Source: JBBECE01 sp964574935 (GTDB taxonomy: Bacteria > Pseudomonadota > Alphaproteobacteria > Rhizobiales > Devosiaceae). Taken from it: 64,000 nt of DNA. The position numbers and the translations under genes were made by a program. This document shows, one piece after another, positions 8,012 to 15,375 of this stretch; the first letter of the stretch is position 1, and every line of letters begins with the position of its first letter. The DNA lies in contig CAZNOZ010000006.1 of the NCBI GenBank assembly GCA_964574935.1, positions 23,497 to 87,496 of the forward strand, read 5' to 3'. Below the pieces are notes generated by a model, which saw only the letters and a list, made by a program, of their open reading frames with translations, had not been told where the DNA came from and did no database searches.

Positions 8012-8245
8012 ATGAGAAACGTCGAGACGATCGATGTTGACGTCACCGTCGAGCTCGGTGCGGCGTCGCTGCCGATCCATCAGTTGCTCAGAATGGGGCG
8101 CGGCGCGGTGATCGAGCTCGATACCACCGAAGCCGACGCGATGCGCATCTACGCCAACCGCACGCTCGTCGCCCATGGCGACATCCGAATCGACGACGGC
8201 CGCGTCATGGTCGAGATCACGGGGCGGGTCGAGCGGACCGCCTGA
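8012..8245 (+). CDS. Short FliN/SpoA-domain protein
   Basis: 77 residues, nearly all one SpoA (FliM/FliN C-terminal) domain: DVTVELGAASLPIHQLLRMGRGAVIELD, then VAHGDIRIDDGRVMVEIT. FliN forms the base of the flagellar switch complex, and related domains occur in type III secretion. Full FliN proteins carry an extra N-terminal segment, which is missing here. No other flagellar gene is nearby: the neighbours are lipB, transcribed away, and tRNA-Leu. It may be a true minimal FliN or a stand-alone SpoA protein with another partner. Confidence 0.8.
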   Translation: MRNVETIDVDVTVELGAASLPIHQLLRMGRGAVIELDTTEADAMRIYANRTLVAHGDIRIDDGRVMVEITGRVERTA

Positions 8246-8335
8246 AACCCGCCTCGGGGCGCTCTTGAGGCCCAGGAGGCGATTTGTTACATGCTAGCCC
8301 GCTTCGCGCCCTCCGGGGGGCGGGCGTTCACATGT

Positions 8336-8423
8336 GCGGTCGTGGCGGAATTGGTAGACGCGCAGCGTTGAGGTCGCTGTGGGGTAACACCCGTGGAAGT
8401 TCGAGTCTTCTCGACCGCACCAT
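8336..8423 (+). tRNA. tRNA-Leu (anticodon GAG)
   Basis: Acceptor stem GCGGTCG (8336-8342) pairs perfectly with CGACCGC (8413-8419), followed by discriminator A and an encoded CCA (8421-8423). The D arm reads GGCGGAATTGGTAGACGC. The anticodon stem CAGCG/CGCTG encloses the loop TTGAGGT, giving anticodon GAG. There is a long class II variable arm (GGGGTAACACCC) and a T arm containing GTTCGAGTC. The long arm and the anticodon agree on leucine, reading CUC and CUU. Confidence 0.97.
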
Positions 8424-8525
8424 TTCTACTATGCCGCCCCCCTTGGGCCTGCGCGCCTGCCGATGCCGCCTTGCCGGCGCGCGCCGGGCCCCCATCTGGG
8501 ACGCTCGGGCGCACGGGGGCACCGC

Positions 8526-9014
8526 ATGCCGGCACTTTGGCTTTTGTTGCTGCAATTCTCACTGGCGCTGGCGGTCTTCGGGCTGATCGCGGCCTGGTGG
8601 GTGTGGCCCCGGCTGGCGGCGCGCGACCTGACTGCCGCGCTGCTGCCGCTCCTGGCGGTCAACGCGTTCCGCTTCGTGCCGATGGCGCTGTATGCGCCCG
8701 GCCAGATCGACGCCGCCGTCCCCGCTTATGCGGTGAACGCCATCGCACTGGGCGATTTGGTGTCGGCGTTGCTGGCCGTCGCGGCGGCGGTGGCGCTGCG
8801 CTACCGCGGGCCGGCGGCGCTGGCCCTGGCGTGGGTGTTCTCCATCGTCGGCGCGATCGACGTCGTGGCGGCCTTCGGGGCTGCCTTGGCCGCCAGAATC
8901 TACGCCTTCGGGCTCGGATTCAGCTGGTTCGTCGTGACGCTCTACGTGCCCGTGGTGCTGCTCACCCAAGTGATGATCTTCCGGCTGTTGCTCCGGCGGG
9001 CGCCGAAAGCCTGA
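8526..9014 (+). CDS. Small multi-pass membrane protein, function unknown
   Basis: 162 residues from ATG 8526, with about five hydrophobic segments: residues 5-25, 36-55, 68-92, 98-120 and 125-150. A conserved-looking NAFRFVPMALYAPGQID stretch follows helix 2. It resembles uncharacterised small membrane proteins of proteobacteria, and I cannot name a family with confidence. It lies alone between tRNA-Leu and mgtE, 102 bases after the tRNA. The start was placed where the hydrophobic N terminus begins; an upstream ATG at 8463 would read through proline/arginine-rich non-coding-like sequence. Confidence 0.65.
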   Translation: MPALWLLLLQFSLALAVFGLIAAWWVWPRLAARDLTAALLPLLAVNAFRFVPMALYAPGQIDAAVPAYAVNAIALGDLVSALLAVAAAVALRYRGPAALALAWVFSIVGAIDVVAAFGAALAARIYAFGLGFSWFVVTLYVPVVLLTQVMIFRLLLRRAPKA

Positions 9015-9123
9015 TTTCCGCGGCCGCGGCGCCCCAAATCGGCCCGCAACCCGCTGGCGTCCCCGGCGCGAATTCGTTACACCGGCCCCGATCTCGATGC
9101 CGAGCCGATCGCCGGGGCACGCG

Positions 9124-10542
9124 ATGAGCGACGATCTCGACATTGCCGACCGCGAGCGGAACGACGCCGAGGGTGCCATCGCCTTCCGCGACGAGGAGGG
9201 AAGGCTCAACCGGGCCTGGCTCGACCGGCTCGTCGCGCATCTGGAGGCCGGCGAGGCCGACGAGGTCGTGCACGAGGCGGCGCCTCTGCACGCCTCCGAA
9301 ATCGGCGATGTCCTGGATGCCCTGAACGCCGAACAGCGCCACGCCCTGATCGAGGCGCTGGGCGAGCGCTTCGACTTCGAGGCGCTCACCCATGTCGACG
9401 ACAAGGTGCGCCTGGAGCTGATGGACCAGCTGCCCAATGCGCATATCGCGCGCGGGGTCCAGGAACTCGACAGCGACGACGCCGTCCACCTCCTCGAGGA
9501 TATCGGGGCGCCCGACCAGGAGGAGATCCTCAGTCGGCTGCCGGCCTTCGACCGGCTGGCGCTCAGACGCAGCCTCGATTTCCCCGAGGATTCCGCCGGC
9601 CGGCGGATGCAGACCGGGTTCATCGCCATCCCGCCCTACTGGACGGTGGGACAGACCATCGACTACATGCGCGAGGACACCGGGCTGCCCGACGAGTTCT
9701 ACCAGATCTACGTCGTCGACCCCGGCTACAAGCTGCTGGGCACCATCGCGCTGGACCGCATCCTGCGCACCCACCGCCCGGAGACGGTCGAATCGATGAT
9801 GAACACGGACGTCATCGAGGTGGCGGCCGAGGAGGACCAGGAAGAGGCCGCCCGGGTCTTCGAGCGCTACGATCTGGTCGAGGTGGCGGTCATCGACGAT
9901 TCCGGGCGCATGGTGGGGGTCCTCACCGTCGACGACATCGTCGACGTCATCCACGAGGAAGCCTCCGAGGACATCCGCCGCCTCGCCGGCGTCGGCGACG
10001 AGGAGGTCTCCGACACCGTGTGGACGACGGTTCGCAGCCGGGTCACCTGGCTCGGGGTCAATCTCGTCACCGCCATCGCGGCCTCGCTCGTGATCGGCCT
10101 GTTCGACGCGACCATCCAGCAGATGGTGGCGCTGGCGGTCCTGATGCCGATTGTCGCCTCGATGGGCGGCAACGCCGGCACCCAGACGCTCACCGTCACC
10201 GTCCGGGCGCTCGCCACCCGCGACATCGACGCCTTCAACACCCGCCGGCTGGTCACCCGCGAGGCGCTGGTGGGGCTGGTCAACGGGGTCGTCTTCGCGG
10301 TGCTGATCGGCGTGGTGGCGACGATCTGGTTCCGCAATCCCCAGCTCGGCGTCGTCATCGCCGTGGCCATGGTGGTGAACATGCTGGTGGCGGGCGTTTC
10401 CGGCATATTGATCCCGATCGCCCTGGAGCGCCTGCGGATCGACCCGGCGGTGGCGTCGAGCGCCTTCGTCACCACCGTGACCGACGTTGTCGGGTTTTTC
10501 GCGTTTCTGGGCCTTGCGGCGGCCTGGCTCGGCCTTGGCTGA
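9124..10542 (+). CDS. mgtE: Magnesium transporter MgtE
   Basis: 472 residues. The cytosolic MgtE N domain (about 30-130) is followed by a CBS pair (about 135-260; YVVDPGYKLLGTIALD and IDDSGRMVGVLTVDDIVDVI). Five membrane helices follow, with the pore signature SMGGNAGTQT. MgtE is a homodimeric Mg2+ channel closed by Mg2+ binding to its cytosolic domains. ATG 9124 was preferred to 9097 because it directly precedes an acidic N terminus like those of relatives. No M-box-like riboswitch is visible in the 109 bases upstream. Confidence 0.94.
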   Translation: MSDDLDIADRERNDAEGAIAFRDEEGRLNRAWLDRLVAHLEAGEADEVVHEAAPLHASEIGDVLDALNAEQRHALIEALGERFDFEALTHVDDKVRLELMDQLPNAHIARGVQELDSDDAVHLLEDIGAPDQEEILSRLPAFDRLALRRSLDFPEDSAGRRMQTGFIAIPPYWTVGQTIDYMREDTGLPDEFYQIYVVDPGYKLLGTIALDRILRTHRPETVESMMNTDVIEVAAEEDQEEAARVFERYDLVEVAVIDDSGRMVGVLTVDDIVDVIHEEASEDIRRLAGVGDEEVSDTVWTTVRSRVTWLGVNLVTAIAASLVIGLFDATIQQMVALAVLMPIVASMGGNAGTQTLTVTVRALATRDIDAFNTRRLVTREALVGLVNGVVFAVLIGVVATIWFRNPQLGVVIAVAMVVNMLVAGVSGILIPIALERLRIDPAVASSAFVTTVTDVVGFFAFLGLAAAWLGLG

Positions 10543-10567
10543 TCGCGCCGGGGACCGGGAAGGGGGC

Positions 10568-11233
10568 ATGAAGCTCGTCGTCGCCAACAAGAACTATTCG
10601 AGTTGGTCGATGCGCCCGTGGCTGGTGATGCGGCACTTCGGCATTGGCTTCGACGAGGAGCTGGCGCGGCTCGACGGGGCGGGCTGGAAGGCGCATCTGA
10701 ACGCCATTTCGCCCACCGGCCGGGTGCCGGTTCTGATCGATGGCGATCTGGTGATCCCCGATTCCCTGGCGATCATCGAATATGTGGCCGACAAATTCCC
10801 CGACCTGCCGGTATGGCCGGACGATCAGGCGGCGCGGGCGCAGGCCCGGGCGCTGGCCGCCGAGATGCATGCCGGCTTCGATGCCCTGCGCGCCGCCGCC
10901 CCGATGAATCTCAGGGCCGCGCTCCCCGGCCGGGTCGACCGCGACGCCATCGAAGGGGATCTGGAGCGCCTCGAGACCATCTGGAGCGTCTTTCCGGCCC
11001 GATCCGGCGGCCCGTTCCTGTTCGGCGATTTTTGCGCCGCCGACGCCATGTACGCGCCGGTCGCGACGCGCCTTGAGACCTACGCCATCGCCGTGAGCCC
11101 CGCCGCCCGCGCGTATATGGACGCCATCTTCGCGCTCACCGCCTTCATCGAGTGGAAGAGCGCAGCGCTGGCGGAGCCCTGGATCGTCGAGATGGACGAA
11201 ATCTACGCCGGTGCGGGCAGGGCGGTGCCGTGA
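10568..11233 (+). CDS. Glutathione S-transferase family protein
   Basis: 221 residues. The thioredoxin-like N domain starts KLVVANKNYSSWSMRPWLVMRHF, where the SSWSMRPW stretch takes the place of the usual GST active site. It includes SPTGRVPVLID and DSLAIIEYVADKFP (the glutathione-binding Ser after Asp), followed by an all-helical C domain. The subgroup resembles the YfcF-like bacterial GSTs; the substrate is unknown. ATG 10568 has GGGGGC just upstream. The stop overlaps the GTG of the next gene (GTGA), so the two are likely coupled. Confidence 0.88.
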   Translation: MKLVVANKNYSSWSMRPWLVMRHFGIGFDEELARLDGAGWKAHLNAISPTGRVPVLIDGDLVIPDSLAIIEYVADKFPDLPVWPDDQAARAQARALAAEMHAGFDALRAAAPMNLRAALPGRVDRDAIEGDLERLETIWSVFPARSGGPFLFGDFCAADAMYAPVATRLETYAIAVSPAARAYMDAIFALTAFIEWKSAALAEPWIVEMDEIYAGAGRAVP

Positions 11234-11661
11234 TTCACCTGGTCAAGCTGTGCGTGGGGATTTCCTCGGTGGACTCGCTCGCCGCCCTGGGCGACCGGCG
11301 GCTGGCCCGCGGCCGGGACACCTATGGCGAGGACGTGCATGTGCACCGCACCCGGACGATGCCCCGCCGCGCCGCCGAGATCGACGGCGCCGGCTCGCTC
11401 TACTGGGTCGTCGCCGGGCGCATCGCCTGCCGGCAGTCGATTGTGCGTCTGGTGCGCGCGGTCGACGCAGAGGGGCGCAAATGCTGCGACATCCTGATGG
11501 CGCCCCGCCTGGTGCGCACCGTGCCGCGCCCCCGGGCGGCGTTTCAGGGCTGGCGATATCTCGAAGCAGCGGACGCCCCGCCCGACCTGCCGTCGGGCGC
11601 GGACGGCGACGAGCTGCCCGAGCGGATGGCGGCCGTGCTCTCGGAGCTGGGGCTGCTGTAG
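11230..11661 (+). CDS. DUF1489 family protein
   Basis: 143 residues starting at a GTG that overlaps the GST stop. The sequence begins IHLVKLCVGISSVDSL and contains HVHRTRTMPRRAAEI, LYWVVAGRIACRQSIV, and LVRTVPRPRAAFQGWRYL, which is the DUF1489 pattern found almost only in alphaproteobacteria. No function is established. The charged, probably soluble fold and the short operon with a GST give no clear role. Confidence 0.85.
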   Translation: MIHLVKLCVGISSVDSLAALGDRRLARGRDTYGEDVHVHRTRTMPRRAAEIDGAGSLYWVVAGRIACRQSIVRLVRAVDAEGRKCCDILMAPRLVRTVPRPRAAFQGWRYLEAADAPPDLPSGADGDELPERMAAVLSELGLL

Positions 11662-11812
11662 GCCCCGCCATGCCTCTCAGATGGCGCCGACGGCGCTCCT
11701 TGCCCTGATCTGCGGGGATTAACGCCAACGGTGTGAAAAACGCGGCGGGAGTTGCTCCGTATGCGCGAATAAGACATGCTCGGCGTCTGGGGGCTGCGGC
11801 GAGGGCGCAGCG

Positions 11813-12721
11813 ATGTCAGCGGGCGACAGTGCATACGTCATAGTTCTCGGCAACGAAAAGGGTGGCTCGGGCAAGTCGACGACCGCGTTCCACTTGGCGG
11901 TGTACTTGCTGTACGAGGGCTTCAACGTCGCCACAATCGACGCCGACAGCCGCCAGCAGACGCTCACCAGCTATGTCACCAACCGGCGGAATTGGGCGCG
12001 CGACCGCGAGCTCGATATCCCGCATTCGACCCACTATCACCTGCCGCGCACCCGCGGCGATTCAATCCGCGAGAACGAACGGCTGGAATTCGAGCTGTTC
12101 CGGCAGGCGGTCGCCGAGGTCGAGCGGGAGGCCGATTTTCTGATCATCGACACGCCGGGCTTCGACACCAACCTCACCCGGCTCAGCCACTCGCTGGCCG
12201 ACACGCTCCTCACTCCGATCAATGACAGCCTGATCGATCTTGACGTTCTCGCGCGGATCGACCCGGTCACCCTCGAGATGCGGGATCTGAGCCACTACGC
12301 CCGCCTCGTGCAGCGGGCCCGCAAGGAGCGGCTGACGATCGACGGGCGCAGCATCGACTGGATCATCATCCGCAACCGCATCTCCATGCTGTCCTCGCGC
12401 AACATGCGGGCGGTGCAGACGGGAATCGAGCAGATCGCCGCCCGCCTGGGCTGCCGGGTGGCCGAGGGGATCGCCGAGCGCGTGGTGTTCCGGTCCCTGT
12501 TCCCCATCGGGCTGACCGTCTTCGATCCCCTGGAGGACGATCACCTGGTCGGCGTCGCCAGCGTCTCCCATGCCAGCGCCAGACAGGAATACACGCAGCT
12601 CGTCGAGGCCCTCAATCTGCCGATCCGCGAACGCGCCGAAAAGCGTAAGCAGGCGCGCGCCGAATGGACCGCGGCGTCAAATCAGAAGCCGGGATTCGAT
12701 CATCTGGCGCCCGGGAGCTGA
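11813..12721 (+). CDS. mipZ: MipZ, ParA-like ATPase positioning the division ring
   Basis: 302 residues. The deviant Walker A EKGGSGKSTTAF (about residues 15-26) and FLIIDTPG Walker B region belong to the ParA/MinD class. The following TRLSHSLADTLLTPINDSLIDLDVL and the tail resembling MipZ identify the subgroup. In Caulobacter and relatives MipZ forms a gradient from the ParB-bound poles and blocks FtsZ there. The gene stands alone after 151 bases of non-coding DNA that should hold its promoter. A half CtrA-like TTAAC lies at 11718-11722. Confidence 0.93.
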   Translation: MSAGDSAYVIVLGNEKGGSGKSTTAFHLAVYLLYEGFNVATIDADSRQQTLTSYVTNRRNWARDRELDIPHSTHYHLPRTRGDSIRENERLEFELFRQAVAEVEREADFLIIDTPGFDTNLTRLSHSLADTLLTPINDSLIDLDVLARIDPVTLEMRDLSHYARLVQRARKERLTIDGRSIDWIIIRNRISMLSSRNMRAVQTGIEQIAARLGCRVAEGIAERVVFRSLFPIGLTVFDPLEDDHLVGVASVSHASARQEYTQLVEALNLPIRERAEKRKQARAEWTAASNQKPGFDHLAPGS

Positions 12722-12734
12722 CGGGCCTTGGTGA

Positions 12735-13001
12735 CTAGATGTACAGCCGCACCGCGCGCTCGCCGGCGGGGGTGAAGACGTCGAGATCGATTTCGACGGG
12801 GGCCCTGTCGGAGCGGCGGTTGCGCGCCGACAGCGACATCACCTTGCCCAGCAGCTCAGCGACCCGGGGGCGCGCGGGCCGCATTTCGGCGGCGGTCGCG
12901 ATGGTGTCGGCGACCCCGGCGGCGGGCACATGCGGGCCTCGCGCGGGGGCGGTCTGGGCAGCGAGTTCAGCCAACTCGCGCAACGTTCTCAGGTCACTCA
13001 T
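12735..13001 (-). CDS. Conserved-looking hypothetical protein
   Basis: 88 residues from ATG 13001 (an in-frame ATG at 13022 would add 7). The N half is Ala-rich and helical (LRTLRELAELAAQTAP). The C half, from VAELLGKVMSLSARNRRSD through VEIDLDVFTPAGERAVRLYI, has the alternating pattern of a beta sheet and looks conserved. I do not recognise the family. It ends 14 bases after mipZ in convergent orientation and lies 50 bases downstream of the D,D-carboxypeptidase gene on the same strand, so it may share that transcript. Confidence 0.6.
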   Translation of the reverse strand: MSDLRTLRELAELAAQTAPARGPHVPAAGVADTIATAAEMRPARPRVAELLGKVMSLSARNRRSDRAPVEIDLDVFTPAGERAVRLYI

Positions 13002-13051
13002 CTTGGCTACTCCGATACGCAATACTCATTCGATAGCCGGCCCCGCTTCGC

Positions 13052-14638
13052 CTATCCCGGCATCGCGAGGCAATTGACGCTTCTCCGTTTCAGCGCCTCA
13101 CACATGGCGCTGGCTTCCGAGCGGTCCGCGAAACCGACAAACCGCGCCCGGTAGAGTTCCTGTCCATCCCGCTCGATGGGCTGGATCAGGGATCTGTAGT
13201 CGGACAATCCGGCGAGATTGGTGCCGGCTTGTGTCAAGAGTAGGCGCGCGCCTGCCTCACTTGGGGCGGCGCCCACCTGCACCGTCCAGCCGCCAGACGG
13301 CAGGGGCCGGGCCGGGCTGGCGCTGCCGGTCGTCAGCGTCGCGCCGACGTCGGCCGGCGGCACCAGGGTCGTCGGGGGCGCGGGACTGGCGGGCGCGGGA
13401 CTGACGAGCGCGGGACCGGCGGGGGTCGCGGGACCGGTGCCGAACACCTCGGCGATGAAGTTGCCGAGCACGTTGGCGGGCGTGAATTGGGTTTTCTCGG
13501 GCGTGCCCAGTTCCACCGGCAGCAGCGCCAGCGGCTCGTCGAGCGGCGCCGCCGGAGCGCCGGCGGCGGGCCGGTCGGGCGGGGCGGGGGCCTGGGGATC
13601 GAACGACGCCAGCACGATATCCGAGCCGACCGGGAGCTCCGGCAAGCCGATCGGGGCGGCTGTCACGGGCGTCCGCAAATGCGCCGGGCGCGGCGGCGGC
13701 GTGCCGTTGAGCGCCACCTGGATCGGGCTCGGATAGCGGCCGGTGCCGCCATCGGGCCGTGGAATGAGGGCCTGCTGCCAGGTCGCGCCGCTATGGGCGT
13801 CGGGCAGGTATTTGCTGACCAGCTCGCGCACCCGGGCGTCGCGGGCGGCGGCGGAATCGAAGCCGAAGGCCGCCACCACCAGGTGCTTGTCGTCCTGGCG
13901 GGCGGCGGTCAGCAGGTTGAACCCGGAGGCGCGGATGTAGCCGGTCTTGAGGCCGTCGACACCGTGGTAGCCCAGCAGGCGGTTGTGGTTGCCGTAGCTC
14001 TGGCCGGCGTAGCGGAACGAGCGCGTCTGGAAATAGTGATAGTACTGCGGGAAGTGCTGGTAGATGGCCATGGCCAGCCGCGCCTGGTCGCGCACGGTGG
14101 TGGTCTGCCCGCTGTCGGGCAGCCCCGAGGCGTTCTTGTAGGTGGTGCGCGACATTCCCAGGGCATGGGCGGTCTCGGTCATGCGGGTGGCAAACGCCGA
14201 TTCCGAGCCGGCGATGGATTCGGCGATCACCCGCGCCACGTCGTTGGCCGACAGCGTCACCAGGGCCAGGATCGCGTCCTCGACCTTGATCGTCGAGCCG
14301 GCCCTGACATTGAGCTTGGTGGGCTGGGCGGCCGCCGCGTGGCGCGACACCGACATTCGCGTGCCGAGCGTCATCCGGCCGGCCTGCAGCTCCTGGAAGA
14401 GGATGTAGAGCGTCATCACCTTGGTGATCGAGGCCGGATAGCGCGTCGCGTCGGCGCCCCGCGAATGGATGACGCGGCCGGTCTTGGCGTCCATGACGAC
14501 GACCGCGTAGTGGCGCAGATTGGCGGCCTGGACCGGGCCGGCCAGCAAGGCCGCCGCCATGAACGCGGCCAGCGCGACATATTTCGGGATTTGCGCGAGC
14601 GCTTTGCCCGCGCCTTTTGACGCCAAGGGTCTTGCCAC
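13052..14638 (-). CDS. D-alanyl-D-alanine carboxypeptidase with C-terminal SPOR domain
   Basis: 528 residues. A signal peptide ends near VQA-AN (about residue 38). The serine peptidase S11 motifs are SITK (Ser70 nucleophile, Lys73), SAN (Ser130-Asn132) and KTG (231-233). A Pro/Ala-rich linker (about 290-440) leads to a SPOR domain (about 450-528), which binds denuded septal glycan strands. This low-molecular-weight penicillin-binding protein trims stem pentapeptides in the periplasm, and the SPOR domain should send it to the division site. Its position next to mipZ may be coincidental. Confidence 0.93.
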   Translation of the reverse strand: MARPLASKGAGKALAQIPKYVALAAFMAAALLAGPVQAANLRHYAVVVMDAKTGRVIHSRGADATRYPASITKVMTLYILFQELQAGRMTLGTRMSVSRHAAAAQPTKLNVRAGSTIKVEDAILALVTLSANDVARVIAESIAGSESAFATRMTETAHALGMSRTTYKNASGLPDSGQTTTVRDQARLAMAIYQHFPQYYHYFQTRSFRYAGQSYGNHNRLLGYHGVDGLKTGYIRASGFNLLTAARQDDKHLVVAAFGFDSAAARDARVRELVSKYLPDAHSGATWQQALIPRPDGGTGRYPSPIQVALNGTPPPRPAHLRTPVTAAPIGLPELPVGSDIVLASFDPQAPAPPDRPAAGAPAAPLDEPLALLPVELGTPEKTQFTPANVLGNFIAEVFGTGPATPAGPALVSPAPASPAPPTTLVPPADVGATLTTGSASPARPLPSGGWTVQVGAAPSEAGARLLLTQAGTNLAGLSDYRSLIQPIERDGQELYRARFVGFADRSEASAMCEALKRRSVNCLAMPG

Positions 14639-14869
14639 CCTTTACTCCACTCACTCCGGGACCCGCCGAAGTCCCGTACGCAACTCATGCGACACGCCGC
14701 TTCCCGGACCTGTGGCCATCGGGGCGAAGTGCCGCGCACTCCAGGCAGCGAGCCTAGCCGCCGGCGCGTTACAAATGCGTAAAGTTGAAATCAGTTCGCC
14801 GGCCGCCGCCGCCACCATGGCAGCGCTGCAACTCACGCCAGAGTTGATGCGCCCGCCCCACGATGGGCC

Positions 14870-14899
14870 TTAACAACGCCCGGGTTTTGCCTACATAAT
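14870..14899 (+). promoter_or_regulatory. Candidate clpSA promoter
   Basis: TTAACA (14870-14875) and CATAAT (14894-14899) are separated by 18 bases and lie about 40 bases upstream of the clpS ATG. They approximate the -35 and -10 elements of a housekeeping promoter. The rest of the 298-base gap between the divergent carboxypeptidase gene and clpS holds no other feature I can support. Confidence 0.35.
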
Positions 14900-14936
14900 G
14901 CGCTCGTGCTTCGTTTGATCCGGCCAGCCGCTTGAG

Positions 14937-15365
14937 ATGATCCGCTCGCTTCAGTCCTCCCCAGATCGCGCCGACCGTCGCCGGGCGGGCCTGCCGGCGC
15001 GGGCCGGCAAGGACGATGAATTCGGGGCTGGTGGCGATGGCGCCGACGGCGGCGCAGGTGGCGCAAGCGGCGAGGACACGGGGGTTGCGACCCGCCTCAG
15101 GGTCAAGACGAAGCGCCCCTCGATGTACCGGGTGCTGCTTTTGAACGACGACTATACGCCGATGGAATTCGTGGTCATGGTGTTGCAGGAGGTGTTTCAC
15201 AAGTCCCGAGAGGACGCCACCAGGATCATGCTGCATGTGCATACCCAGGGCGTCGGCGAGTGCGGGGTGTTCCCGTACGAGGTCGCCGAGTCGAAGGTGA
15301 CGCGGGTGATGGATGCGGCCCGCAAGAACCAGCATCCCTTACAGTGCGTGATGGAAAAGAAGTAG
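14937..15365 (+). CDS. clpS: ClpS, adaptor of the ClpAP protease
   Basis: 142 residues. The conserved core starts about residue 60: SMYRVLLLNDDYTPMEFVVMVLQEVFHKS, then VHTQGVGECGVFPYEVAESKV. The DDYTPMEFV block and the hydrophobic pocket Met recognise N-degron residues, and the flexible N-terminal part contacts ClpA. That extension is longer and more Gly/Ala-rich than in enteric ClpS. The gene ends 10 bases before clpA, so the two form an operon. Confidence 0.95.
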   Translation: MIRSLQSSPDRADRRRAGLPARAGKDDEFGAGGDGADGGAGGASGEDTGVATRLRVKTKRPSMYRVLLLNDDYTPMEFVVMVLQEVFHKSREDATRIMLHVHTQGVGECGVFPYEVAESKVTRVMDAARKNQHPLQCVMEKK

Positions 15366-15375
15366 GACCCCTCCA

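Noticed and set aside
9015..9123. Magnesium riboswitch (M-box) before mgtE
   Set aside because: The 109-base gap has no conserved M-box elements or terminator-like hairpin visible by eye.
11813..12721. Plasmid-type ParA
   Set aside because: There is no parB nearby, and the sequence after Walker A fits MipZ rather than partition ParA.
14639..14936. Heat-shock sigma (RpoH) promoter before clpS
   Set aside because: No convincing CTTG...CCAT pair at the right spacing was found; only a generic -35/-10 candidate is reported.
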